This document shows, one piece after another, positions 36,564 through 45,103 of a stretch of 64,000 nt of DNA. Origin of the DNA: Solimonas terrae (GTDB taxonomy: Bacteria > Pseudomonadota > Gammaproteobacteria > Nevskiales > Nevskiaceae); NCBI RefSeq assembly GCF_011067135.1, contig NZ_JAAMOW010000005.1, forward strand, positions 1 through 64,000. The letters are read 5' to 3'. A model generated the notes under the pieces. That model was not told where the DNA came from, searched no databases, and saw only the letters and a program-made list of their open reading frames with translations. A program made the translations under genes and the position numbers. Position 1 is the first letter of the stretch. Every line of letters begins with the position of its first letter.

Positions 36564-37427
36564 ATGCCGTCCATCATCTGTCCGCTGTGCCGGCTCGCGC
36601 TGCAGCGCGACGAGAAGGCCTGGCACTGCGAAAACCGCCACAGCTTCGATGTCGCCCGCGAGGGCTACGTCAATCTGCTGCCGGTACAGTACAAGAACAG
36701 TCGCGATCCCGGCGACGATGCGCAGATGGTGCAGGCGCGCCGCGACTTCCTGCAGGCCGGACACTACCAGCCGCTGCGCGATGCCGTGCTGCGAATGCTT
36801 GCGCCACTGCATGCGCAAAGCCTGCTCGACATCGGCTGCGGCGAGGGCTGGTACACCGGCGCGTTCACGCCGATCGCCGCCGACGTCACCGGCCTCGACA
36901 TCGCCCGTCCGGCGATCCGCCTCGCGGCGAAGCGCTATCCGGACATCACCTGGCTGGTCGGCAGCGGCGCGCTGCTGCCGATCGCGGATGCGTCGATCGA
37001 CATCGTCAGCAATATGTTCACGCAGTTGCACGTCGCCGAGATGCAGCGCGTCCTGAAGGCGCACGGCCATGTGCTGGTCGTGACGCCGGCACCCGATCAT
37101 CTGTGGAGCATTCGAGAACGACTGTTCGACGACGTGCGCGCACATGATCCGGACAAGTTTCTCGCCGACTTCGAATCCGGATTTGAACTGCAATCGCGGC
37201 AGATCGTGCGCTTCGCCTTGAATCTGGATCAGGCCGGCTTGCGGCAGCTGCTGCAAATGACGCCCTATGCGTGGAAGGCCAGACCGGATCGTCGTGCGGC
37301 GCTGTCGGTGCAAGCGCGCTTTGAAACCGAAGCCGCGTTTTCGCTGCTGCTGTTCCGGTGCCGCAACGGAGCCACCGCGCAGGACTCATGTCGTTCGTTC
37401 GAGTCGGCGCTGCGTGCGCAGGGATGA
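36564..37427 (+). CDS. rlmA: 23S rRNA (guanine-N1)-methyltransferase, RlmA type
   Basis: SAM-dependent methyltransferase of 23S rRNA G745 type, 287 residues. The N-terminal zinc site is CPLC...CENRH (Cys7, Cys10, then Cys/His near 23-27), followed by FDVAREGYVNLL and the SAM loop LLDIGCGEGWYTGAF. YKNSRDPGDDAQMVQARRDF is strongly conserved in RlmA. The C-terminus is about 15 residues longer than in E. coli. ATG at 36564 precedes the zinc motif directly; an upstream ATG (36435) lies inside the REP pair. Confidence 0.9.
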   Translation: MPSIICPLCRLALQRDEKAWHCENRHSFDVAREGYVNLLPVQYKNSRDPGDDAQMVQARRDFLQAGHYQPLRDAVLRMLAPLHAQSLLDIGCGEGWYTGAFTPIAADVTGLDIARPAIRLAAKRYPDITWLVGSGALLPIADASIDIVSNMFTQLHVAEMQRVLKAHGHVLVVTPAPDHLWSIRERLFDDVRAHDPDKFLADFESGFELQSRQIVRFALNLDQAGLRQLLQMTPYAWKARPDRRAALSVQARFETEAAFSLLLFRCRNGATAQDSCRSFESALRAQG

Positions 37428-37568
37428 TGTTCTGTCGTCCGATCGGGCGGCGCGCCGGACGATTTCGCTTCGCTACTCGCAACACCGAATATTTCCCGGC
37501 ATGACGCCGATGCGGCGGTCGGCGCCCGTCGATCGGCGGAGCCGCCCGACCCACCGATTCCGGAAGAA

Positions 37569-37595
37569 GTAGAGCGGATTCGCGATCCGCTCTAC
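37569..37595. repeat. GTAG-type hairpin in a 312-base gene-free gap
   Basis: GTAGAGCGGAT (37569-37579), 5-base loop, ATCCGCTCTAC (37585-37595), a perfect 11-bp stem starting with GTAG. This resembles SMAG-type REPs of Stenotrophomonas, which carry GTAG at the stem base. The gap 37428-37739 holds no other recognisable gene; the convergent arrangement means it could also halt transcription. Confidence 0.6.
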
Positions 37596-37739
37596 TCAGG
37601 CCGGGTTCCCGGCGTCGATTGTGATCACGACCGTCCGGGCGGATCGGCGCGACCCGTTTTGCGCGGCGATGGCGGGTGCTTCGATCGCGAGCAGATGCGT
37701 GCGCGTTTGCCGGGCAACGCGCGGCACCGCCACAAGCGC

Positions 37740-37958
37740 CTAGGCTCGCAGGCCCTCCTCCATGGCCCTTCCGTACGCGACCATCGCGCTTGCCTTGGCC
37801 TGAGCGAATTTTCTTTCCTCGGGGTTCAGGATCTTGGCTACCGCGGCAATGTTCTTGAGCGCAGGTTCGTGTGGATGATGCAGTTCGGTCCAGATCAGAT
37901 ACGCACGTTCGGAGAGGATCAACGCCATTGGATCGATTTCAGCAAACTTGTAGGTCAT
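37740..37958 (-). CDS. small hypothetical protein
   Basis: The 72-residue protein starts MTYKFAEIDPMALILSERAY and is mostly helical (ILNPEERKFAQAKASAMVAY), with a His-rich turn (HHPHEP). An AGGAG ribosome site lies 7 bases before the ATG, which supports a real gene. No family recognised and no signal peptide. Nothing recognisable lies in the 362 bases upstream (37959-38320), which should hold its promoter. Confidence 0.55.
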   Translation of the reverse strand: MTYKFAEIDPMALILSERAYLIWTELHHPHEPALKNIAAVAKILNPEERKFAQAKASAMVAYGRAMEEGLRA

Positions 37959-38320
37959 GTTTCGCTCCTGGAGTTACTTGTGAGAAGGCAAGACGCCCAT
38001 GCCGCTTCGCATCGGCAGAAGACCTGACTCCGCAGGCCGGACGCCAATCGGGCGGCACCGGACTGTCGGACAAAAAAATACCGGCGTCTGATACGCCCGT
38101 CACAGTTCCCGAAGAGCTTTGCAAACCAACGAGAAGTGCGTCCCGATCGGTCCGCCGTTGTCAGTCCGCAGCGGTAAGTCCCGCGGGGAGTTGAAGCAGC
38201 GTCCACGACCGACCACGCAAGCCAGTGCTGTTGCGTGGCCGGGCGACGTCGCTGGCTTGCGTCGCTGCTGCGCGACCCGCAATGACGAGCCCACCGGAAC
38301 GTCGCAGAGACGATGCAGGC

Positions 38321-38710
38321 CTACGGCCAGTAGTCCGCCACGCAACGTCCGTCGCGCGGCAGGCGGTCGAGCTTGTTGATGCCGTCGACGCGGTCGATCG
38401 GAATCCGCGCGACGGCTTCCGGTTCGGCCATGCGCAGGTTCACGCCGATGCGTCGCCGGCCTTGCGCGTCGTTTCGCTGCGCGCGCCAGAACGTCACGCA
38501 GCTGCATAGCGGGCAGGCGTGAAACTCGATCCACTCGCCGCGGACATAGCAACGCGTCTCGCCGGAGACGATCACGCCGTCGTTTTCGTAGCCGTAGGCC
38601 CAGAGCGTGCTGTAGCGCCGGCAGATCGTGCAGTTGCAGGCAGTCGCCCCATCCGGCGTGGCGTCCAGCCGCCATTGCACGGCTTTGCAATGACAGGTGC
38701 CGAGTATCAT
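38321..38710 (-). CDS. GFA-family zinc protein (glutathione-dependent formaldehyde-activating enzyme-like)
   Basis: The 129-residue protein has zinc-type Cys pairs: CHCKAV near the start, CNCTICRRYSTLWAYG, and CPLCSCVTFW. These match the CENP-V/GFA fold. True formaldehyde-activating function is doubtful for most members. AAGGAG precedes the ATG. It is last in a same-strand group with an SPFH lipoprotein and a second GFA protein. Confidence 0.85.
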   Translation of the reverse strand: MILGTCHCKAVQWRLDATPDGATACNCTICRRYSTLWAYGYENDGVIVSGETRCYVRGEWIEFHACPLCSCVTFWRAQRNDAQGRRRIGVNLRMAEPEAVARIPIDRVDGINKLDRLPRDGRCVADYWP

Positions 38711-38756
38711 TTCAGCGCTTCTCCTTTGCGGGGATCGAGCCGCGTCGGCATTCGCA

Positions 38757-39566
38757 TCACTTCGCGCTGACCACCGGCGTGACGTTGCCGCCGATGATGA
38801 ACGTGCAGTGCGCGTCCTTGGCGCCGCAGACGTCTTGCTGCATCTTGATCCGTTCCATTTCGACGAACTGCGCCGGGCTCAGGCCGATCGCATTGCGGTA
38901 GGCATTGTCAGCTTCGGCGCGGCTGAGTTCGGCTGCCTTGCGGCTCTGCTCGGCAAGGTCGCGCTTGTGCTCGGTCAACACGCGCTGTTCCTGTTGTGCG
39001 GTCTCGATGCGCTGGTTGCGCACGGCGTCCGGCGGATTGGCCTTGCCGACCGTGATCTTCAGCAGGCGCACCGGCAGCTTCGTCTGCTTCAGGTATTGGT
39101 CGATCTCCTGCGTCACCTCATCGTCGATCTCGTCGATCGCGGTCGTCTGGATCGCCGTCTCGTTCATGCCGTGCTTCTTGACCGCGGACCGCACGCGATT
39201 GAAGAACTCCTGCTCGACATTGTTCTGATACCAGTCCTTGCCGAAGTCGCGGACCAGCGCGACCGGGTCCACGACCTGCAGGCGGATCACAGTATGGAAA
39301 TCGAGCGGCACACCGTCGCTGGACATCAGGTCCGTGAAGTTACCGTCGTACTGCTGCGGAAACATGTTGATGTAGATCTTCTCGGTCGAGTACCAGGCGT
39401 AGGTGAGGCCCGGCAGCACCGGCTGCTCGCGGACGCCGCCGTGGCCGAAGAACCAGGGCTTGTCGATCAGAACCGCCGCCTGCCCGGCGTCCGGTGACAC
39501 CACCGTGCAGCCGCTACCGACGAGCAGCAGCGCAACCAGCAGAGCGAGACGGCTGAGCGATTTCAT
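38757..39566 (-). CDS. SPFH/prohibitin-like lipoprotein
   Basis: The 269-residue protein has a lipoprotein signal ending VGSGC (Cys20). An SPFH (band 7) domain covers about residues 27-190, then a short coiled coil rich in Ala, Glu and Gln (RVLTEHKRDLAEQSRKAAEL). Most SPFH proteins face the cytoplasm or periplasm through a membrane helix; a lipobox version is less usual. GGGGGAAC precedes the ATG. Probably a membrane-domain scaffold. Confidence 0.8.
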   Translation of the reverse strand: MKSLSRLALLVALLLVGSGCTVVSPDAGQAAVLIDKPWFFGHGGVREQPVLPGLTYAWYSTEKIYINMFPQQYDGNFTDLMSSDGVPLDFHTVIRLQVVDPVALVRDFGKDWYQNNVEQEFFNRVRSAVKKHGMNETAIQTTAIDEIDDEVTQEIDQYLKQTKLPVRLLKITVGKANPPDAVRNQRIETAQQEQRVLTEHKRDLAEQSRKAAELSRAEADNAYRNAIGLSPAQFVEMERIKMQQDVCGAKDAHCTFIIGGNVTPVVSAK

Positions 39567-39596
39567 GATGTGTTCCCCCGAAGCTTCGTGAATCGA

Positions 39597-40061
39597 TTAC
39601 GCGTTCTTGCGCAGCAGCGATGCCAGCAGATGACGTCCGAATCCCAGCTGGCTCTTCCAGTAGCCGGAGAACTTCGGCAGGCCGTCGTCGATGTCGGCCA
39701 AGCGGCGGTTGTAGAAGATGTGCAATGACGGCGCGGGGATCAGCGCCGCATCGCGGATGTTCGCCGTCGGCACGATGATCAGCTTCGGCATCGGGAACAT
39801 CTTCAGATACTCGATCGCCGGCTTGCCGCAGGCAGCGCAAACCCCGCGCTGTACCGCCGGCGGTGGGCGCAGCGTCTTGTATTGGACTGTTCCAGCTTCC
39901 GGCATCACGACATCGTTGCCGCGAAACACGCTGATATCCGCGTACGGCGCCTGATTGAAGGCCTGGCAGATCGTGCAGTGGCAGTAACCGCGGAACAGGG
40001 GCCGGCCAAGCGCTTCAAACTTCGCGTGGCCGCAGGTGCACTGGCAGTTCTGTTGAGTCAT
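39597..40061 (-). CDS. GFA-family zinc protein, second copy
   Basis: The 154-residue protein has CQCTCGHAKF, GYCHCTICQAFNQAPYADIS and GVCAACGKPA as zinc ligands. It differs substantially from the copy at 38321, so the two are distant paralogues. It ends with a longer helical tail (SGYWKSQLGFGRHLLASLLR). It lies 42 bases after the MaoC gene and 30 before the SPFH gene on the same strand. Confidence 0.85.
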   Translation of the reverse strand: MTQQNCQCTCGHAKFEALGRPLFRGYCHCTICQAFNQAPYADISVFRGNDVVMPEAGTVQYKTLRPPPAVQRGVCAACGKPAIEYLKMFPMPKLIIVPTANIRDAALIPAPSLHIFYNRRLADIDDGLPKFSGYWKSQLGFGRHLLASLLRKNA

Positions 40062-40103
40062 ATCAAAGTCCGAATCAGACGCCGTTCGTGTCGATCGGCC
40101 AGC

Positions 40104-40574
40104 TCACGTCCGCCCCGCCAGCATCCGCTTCGCCGTGTAGCTCAGCACCTGCTCGTCGCGCGTATTGAACACGGCGATCTCGCTGTCGATGACGGCGCGG
40201 TTGTGCTTCGAGGTCGGCTTGATGCCGGTGACGGTGACGGTGGCCCAGACGGTGTCGCCGATGCGCACGGGCTTGAGGGCCTTGAGCGTCATTTCCAGCA
40301 GGGCGAGACCGGTGCCCTGGATCATGGTCTGGAACAGCAGGCCTTCGATCATGCATTGCGTCAGCGCCGCCGGCACCGGGCGGCCGTCGATCGCGGCGCC
40401 TTCGAATTCGGCGTCAATGAAGATCGCCTCCAGCATGCCGGTCGTCGAGATGAAGTTGATCAGGTCGGTTTCGGTGATCGTGCGGCGCAGGGTGCGGAAG
40501 CGCTGGCCGACGTGCAGGTCCTGCCAGTAGGCGCCGCGGCCGAGTTCGGTGATGGTTTCTTCGTTCGTGCTCAT
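40104..40574 (-). CDS. MaoC-like hot-dog dehydratase
   Basis: The 156-residue protein is a single MaoC/hot-dog domain, seen in YWQDLHVGQRFRTLRRTITE, MIEGLLFQTMIQGTGLALLE and KPVRIGDTVWATVTVTGIKP. Family members hydrate enoyl-CoA or related thioesters. The canonical Asp/His pair (DxxxxH) is not obvious, with TMLEAIF in its place, so the activity may differ. Possibly linked to acyl-CoA metabolism with fadD. Confidence 0.75.
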   Translation of the reverse strand: MSTNEETITELGRGAYWQDLHVGQRFRTLRRTITETDLINFISTTGMLEAIFIDAEFEGAAIDGRPVPAALTQCMIEGLLFQTMIQGTGLALLEMTLKALKPVRIGDTVWATVTVTGIKPTSKHNRAVIDSEIAVFNTRDEQVLSYTAKRMLAGRT

Positions 40575-40837
40575 GGGTACTCGGTCGTGATGTGCGTGAT
40601 TGCGCGGGTATGCTCAGCGAACGCGGTGCGACTGGACTCGGGTCGATCCGGCCGGCCGGATGACGGATCGCGCATCACGTTTCCCCCGTCTGCGTATGGC
40701 TGCAGACTAGGTTCCGGTGGGGCGGAGTTCAAGTTCGGCCTGCGGCTACCCGATGCGTTTCGCCGCGCGCAGCCCCCGGGCTGAACGGGTGCCCGACGGA
40801 TGGCGCCGGGCGCAGCACGCGACGAAGGGATCGTGTC

Positions 40838-41401
40838 TTACGTCACGTCGGGTTTGTGGCGCAGGCGTTGCGCGGCGGCTTGCCAGACGTCGGACGGCTG
40901 CACGACAGGGCCGGTCTTGCCCATTGCGGCGAGGCGTCGGCCGAGGCGGAAGGCGATGCTTTCGATCTGCGGCCAGTTCCAGTCCGACACCGGGCCGAGT
41001 TCGGGATAGCGGTCCTGACGTTTCTCGGCCCAGGCGCGCGAGGTGGCGGCGACGCGGCACTGCAGCACCTCGTCCTCGCTGACGTACACATGCAGATGGA
41101 TCAGGCCCCAGCCGGACCATGAATGGCGGAACGTGTGGCCGTCGCGCGGCGGATCGAAGCGGACCTTGCGTTCGATCACGATGCGGCCGGTCGACGGGTA
41201 GTGCAGCGCGAACGCGTAGTTGTGCGTGCCGTCGGCGACGCACTGCGCGGCCTTGACCTTGATTGCTGCAGCATCGGCGTAGTGATGCAGCGCTTCGCCG
41301 AGCTCGGATTCGGACGAGGCGACGCGGGGCGCCTCCGGCCGGAAAGCGGCATCGACGAGCTCGTCGAAATCGGACAGGGTGATGAAGGTCGCGAGGGTCA
41401 C
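40838..41401 (-). CDS. hypothetical protein
   Basis: The 187-residue protein starts with GTG, MTLATFITLSDFDELVDAAF, and contains a beta-rich centre (YAFALHYPSTGRIVIERKVR, then HSWSGWGLIHLHVYVSEDEV). No signal peptide or membrane helix. I do not recognise a family. The ribosome site is weak. The 263-base stretch 40575-40837 downstream holds nothing I recognise. Confidence 0.55.
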   Translation of the reverse strand: MTLATFITLSDFDELVDAAFRPEAPRVASSESELGEALHHYADAAAIKVKAAQCVADGTHNYAFALHYPSTGRIVIERKVRFDPPRDGHTFRHSWSGWGLIHLHVYVSEDEVLQCRVAATSRAWAEKRQDRYPELGPVSDWNWPQIESIAFRLGRRLAAMGKTGPVVQPSDVWQAAAQRLRHKPDVT

Positions 41402-41479
41402 GTGCCGTGCGGCGCGCGTGCGGGCGTGTATCTGAACACAGCGGCGGCGCGGCTGCAGCGCGGCTCGCGCGCGACCGCT

Positions 41480-42787
41480 TCAATGCCCGCTGAAGCGGCG
41501 CGCGTACAGGCGATAGTGCGTGAAGTAGTTGTCGGGATCGCCTGGGTCGTGCGAAAGGCCGGGATAGATGTCGCTGGGAATGGCCGACCAGACAATCACG
41601 TAGTCGCCGTTCGCGAGCACCGCCGTCGCCGGTGTTCCGGCATAGGTGTCGTACCAATAGGACTGCTCGGCAACGGCGAACGCGGCGGTCTGTGCCATGC
41701 CGTCGCTCGCGTAGAGACGTGCGGCGATGCGCGCGCCGGCGCTGCCGGCGGCCTGACCGCTCCAGGTGAACAGTTCGGCGCCGCTCGATCCGATCGCGAT
41801 CGATGCCAGCCCGGCGACGGCGTCGCTGCTCACCTGGAACGAACTGCCGATCGTCTTGCCGTCCGCGCCGTAGCGCTGCGCGTAGATGTTCGTGCTGGCC
41901 GATTCATTCCAGGCCACCGTGAACGGGCCGCCGGAACTGCGCGCCACGCGGATGGCATACGGATCGTGTGCCGAACCGCTCACCGCGGTCTGTGCCAGCA
42001 CACTCAGCGACGACCCGGTGCCGGCATAGCGCCTGAAGCGCGCCGCGCCGCTGGGAATATTGTCGATCCAGCCGATCGTGAAGGCGCCGCTGCCGTCGAT
42101 GCCGGCCGCGATGGGGTAGGCGTAGCTCGGAATGTTCCCGCCGAGGCTGCTGTCCACGGTAATCGGTCCACGCGGCAGCGAACCGTCCGCGTTGTAAGGC
42201 TGGGCGAGGATCTTGCCGTAGTCGAGTTCCAGATAGTCGCGTCCGGCCAGCGGCAGCGCCTGCGTGTGCGGAATGCTGTTCCAGGCGACGACGAATCGAC
42301 CGTCCGGGTTCATGGCGACCGAGGCCAATCCCTGGACGGTATCGTTGTGGCCGCCGTCGTCCTCGACCGGCAGCGCCGCGACCAGGAACGCGGGACCGAG
42401 TGCCGTGCCCACAGCGTCGTAACGGCGCGCGAGCACCTCGTGCGCATAGCGCCAGACGACGACCGCGTTGCCGCTGGCGTCCATCGCCAGGCGCGGCGCG
42501 GTCTGCGGCAGCACGCCGTCGACGACATCGATCGGCGTGCCGTCGGGGCTGCCGTCGGCGAGGTTGCGTTGCAGGCAGATCGAGGTGCCGCAGTTGTACG
42601 CGACCGCGTAGCCACCAACGCCGTCTGCAGCGACGGCCGGCTGGCGTCCGAGCCCGGCGACGATCTGCACGTCTCCGCCGATGGGGTCGCCGGGCGCGGC
42701 CTGCACCGTGGTGGTCTGCAGCGACGCGCTCAGCGTCAGGACCAGCGCGGCGCTGCGCAAGAACAATCCGGATGGCGTGATGGCCAT
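41480..42787 (-). CDS. secreted repeat protein, probable beta-propeller
   Basis: The 435-residue protein has a signal peptide (cut after VQA, about residue 30) and then at least six repeats of about 50-60 residues. Each carries the pattern 'G..vv.W....I.AqrY.a.G...G..F.V', for example GNAVVVWRYAHEVLARRYDA and GGPFTVAWNESASTNIYAQR. The spacing suggests a beta-propeller exposed outside the cell. GGGGGAGG precedes the ATG at 42787; an upstream in-frame start (42865) would put 26 polar residues before the signal peptide. Binding partner unknown. Confidence 0.75.
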   Translation of the reverse strand: MAITPSGLFLRSAALVLTLSASLQTTTVQAAPGDPIGGDVQIVAGLGRQPAVAADGVGGYAVAYNCGTSICLQRNLADGSPDGTPIDVVDGVLPQTAPRLAMDASGNAVVVWRYAHEVLARRYDAVGTALGPAFLVAALPVEDDGGHNDTVQGLASVAMNPDGRFVVAWNSIPHTQALPLAGRDYLELDYGKILAQPYNADGSLPRGPITVDSSLGGNIPSYAYPIAAGIDGSGAFTIGWIDNIPSGAARFRRYAGTGSSLSVLAQTAVSGSAHDPYAIRVARSSGGPFTVAWNESASTNIYAQRYGADGKTIGSSFQVSSDAVAGLASIAIGSSGAELFTWSGQAAGSAGARIAARLYASDGMAQTAAFAVAEQSYWYDTYAGTPATAVLANGDYVIVWSAIPSDIYPGLSHDPGDPDNYFTHYRLYARRFSGH

Positions 42788-42962
42788 GATGCCTCCCCCG
42801 TTTTCTTGACTGCGATCTGAACCCTCGGTGCATTGTCCGCCAATTTCGTGATCGCTTCGAGTCACCGCCGTGCAGCGCGGCGTGATACGCCATTTGCAGG
42901 GGGTGCGGTGCGCCTTTGCAGGTGCAGCCCGGGCCCGCCGGCCAAGGCTGCGCGCGAACGCA

Positions 42963-43652
42963 TCAGCGCCTCGCGGTCTGCCCGAACAGGACTTTCCTGG
43001 CTTCGTCGTCGACGGTCGGCGCTGCGTTGATGGCTTCGGCCTTCGCGTATGCGCGCTGCACGGCGGGCCGCGCGGCGATCGCGTGGAACCAGCGTTTCAG
43101 GTTCGGGAAATCCTCGAGCTTCTGGCCCTGCCGCTCGTGCGGCACGATCCACGGATAGCTCGCCATGTCGGCGATCGAGTAATCGCCGGCAATGAAATCG
43201 CGGCCGGCAAGCTGCTTGTCGAGTACGCCGTAGAGGCGGTTGGTTTCGTTGCGGTAGCGGTCGATCGCGTAGGCAATCTTTTCCGGCGCGTACTGGCTGA
43301 AGTGGTGGTTCTGGCCGGCCATCGGCCCGAGACCGGCCATCTGCCAGAACAGCCACTGCAGGGTTTCGTAGCGGACCCGGATGTCGGGGCTGAGGAACCG
43401 GCCGGTTTTCTCGGCCAGGTACGTGAGGATCGCGCCGGACTCGAACAGCGCGATCGGTTCGCCGCCGCCGATCGGATCGTGATCGATGATTGCCGGGATG
43501 CGGTTGTTCGGCGCGATCTTCAGGAAGTCCGGCGTGAACTGCTCGCCGCGACCGATATGGACCGGAACGATCCTGTAATCGAGCCCGGCTTCTTCGAGGA
43601 AGATCGAGACCTTGTGGCCGTTCGGCGTGGTCCAGTAGTGCAGTTCGATCAT
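42963..43652 (-). CDS. glutathione S-transferase / disulfide-bond oxidoreductase, YfcG-like
   Basis: The 229-residue protein begins MIELHYWTTPNGHKVSIFLE, the thioredoxin-like domain of the Nu-class GST (YfcG/YghU). The TTPNGHK loop replaces the usual catalytic Tyr/Ser with Thr/Asn. The helical C-domain contains YSIADMASYPWIVPHERQ. Nu-class enzymes act as glutathione-dependent disulfide reductases and can conjugate electrophiles. It is the last gene of the pump operon, starting 5 bases after the channel gene. Confidence 0.88.
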   Translation of the reverse strand: MIELHYWTTPNGHKVSIFLEEAGLDYRIVPVHIGRGEQFTPDFLKIAPNNRIPAIIDHDPIGGGEPIALFESGAILTYLAEKTGRFLSPDIRVRYETLQWLFWQMAGLGPMAGQNHHFSQYAPEKIAYAIDRYRNETNRLYGVLDKQLAGRDFIAGDYSIADMASYPWIVPHERQGQKLEDFPNLKRWFHAIAARPAVQRAYAKAEAINAAPTVDDEARKVLFGQTARR

Positions 43653-43657
43653 CGGTT

Positions 43658-45103
43658 TCAGTCCTTGAGTGAGACGGCAGTGGTCGCCGGTGCATCGGCA
43701 TTCCAGCCGCCGCCCAGCGATTTGTACAGTGCGACCAGCGAGGTCGCGGTCTGCGTGCGGGCCTGCGCGAGCTGGTCCTCGGCGTCGAGCTGGTTGCGTT
43801 CGGCATCGAGCACGTCGATGAAGTCGGCAGCGCCGGCCTCGAAGCGTACGCGCGCCAGCTGAACGGCGCGGTCGCTGGCCTGCACGCTCTCGTCGAGCAG
43901 GTCGAGCTTGCGGCGGTTGTAGCCGTAGGCGCTCAGCGTGTTCGAGGTTTCCTCGAGCGCGCGCAGCACGCTCTGCTGGTAGCGCGCGAGCGCGGCGTCG
44001 GCCTGCGCGCGGTGCTGCTGCACGCGGGCGTGCACGCGGCCGAGATCGAACGCTGCCCAGCTGATGCTCGGCCCGAACGCGTAGGTGCCGCTGCCGCTGT
44101 CGCCGACCGAACCCGGATGCGCGACCGAGTAGCCGACCTCGCCGCTGAAGCTGACGCGCGGGAAGTAGTCGGCGGCGGCGATGCCGATGCCGGCGGTCGC
44201 GGCCGCGAGCCGGCGCTCGGCGCTGGCGACGTCGGGGCGCCGGCGCAGCAGGTCGTCCGGCTGGCCGATGCGGACCAGGCGCGGCAGCGCCGGCATGTCG
44301 CCGGCGGCGCTGAGTTCGCCCTTCAGCGCTTCCGGCTCCAGGCCGCAGAGCACGGCGAGGCGATGCATGGCGTTGCTGATCGCGATCTGCTGATCCGGCA
44401 CGCGTGCGCGTGTGCTCGCCAGCTGTGCGCGGGCGCGCTGCTCGTCGAACTCGGTGCCGCGGCCGTACTTCAGGCGCGCTTCGGTGTACTGCAGCGTGCC
44501 GAGCTGGTTGTCGGCATTGCCCTGCGCGACCGCGTAACGCGCCTGTGCGCCGCGCAGCTCGAAGTAGGTGCGCGCGACTTCGGCGGCGACGCTGATCTGC
44601 GCGCCGTGCAGATCGGCGGTCAGCGCTTCTTCGTTGGCGCGGCTGGCTTCGTTCTCGCGACGCACGCGGCCGAACAGGTCGAGCTCCCAGACCGCGTCGA
44701 AGCCGGCGTCATACAGCTCCGTCGTCCGCGCGTCGCGGTCAAAGCCGGGCGCCTGGTCCCGGCTCTGCTTTGCCTTGGTGTAGCCGGCAGCGGCAGTGAC
44801 CGTCGGCAGGTAATCGAACACCGTTTCGCGACGCAGTGCGCGCGCCTGGTTGAGATTGGCGAGCGCGATGCGCAGATCGTGGTTGGCGGACAGCGCGCGC
44901 GTCTCCAGCGCGTCGAGTTCGGCGTCGCCGAACACCGACCAGAACGCGGCGCTCGGCTCGGCGCTGTCGTACAGCGAGGTCTCGATATCGGCGTGCGCGG
45001 CCGGCAGTTCGGGCTTCTGGTAATCGGGGCCGACCGCGCAGGCGGACAGCGCGAGCGCGGCGGCGGCGACGGTGGTGAGCGTGAAAGTGCGGAAGGCGTT
45101 CAT
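43658..45103 (-). CDS. RND efflux outer-membrane channel, NodT/OprM family
   Basis: The 481-residue outer-membrane lipoprotein has signal and lipobox LSAC (Cys22), followed by VGPDYQKPELPAA, the hallmark of this family. The TolC-like repeats contain YLPTVTAAAGYTKAK and DLFGRVRRENEASRANEEAL, and DYFPRVSFSGEVGY in the second half. It forms the exit duct for the adaptor and permease encoded upstream. Its ATG overlaps the stop of the ene-reductase gene by ATGA. Confidence 0.92.
   Translation of the reverse strand: MNAFRTFTLTTVAAAALALSACAVGPDYQKPELPAAHADIETSLYDSAEPSAAFWSVFGDAELDALETRALSANHDLRIALANLNQARALRRETVFDYLPTVTAAAGYTKAKQSRDQAPGFDRDARTTELYDAGFDAVWELDLFGRVRRENEASRANEEALTADLHGAQISVAAEVARTYFELRGAQARYAVAQGNADNQLGTLQYTEARLKYGRGTEFDEQRARAQLASTRARVPDQQIAISNAMHRLAVLCGLEPEALKGELSAAGDMPALPRLVRIGQPDDLLRRRPDVASAERRLAAATAGIGIAAADYFPRVSFSGEVGYSVAHPGSVGDSGSGTYAFGPSISWAAFDLGRVHARVQQHRAQADAALARYQQSVLRALEETSNTLSAYGYNRRKLDLLDESVQASDRAVQLARVRFEAGAADFIDVLDAERNQLDAEDQLAQARTQTATSLVALYKSLGGGWNADAPATTAVSLKD

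Noticed and set aside
40746-41657. 303-codon frame overlapping the hypothetical gene at 40838
   Set aside because: Arg/Ala-rich shadow in another frame; the 187-residue frame has balanced composition.
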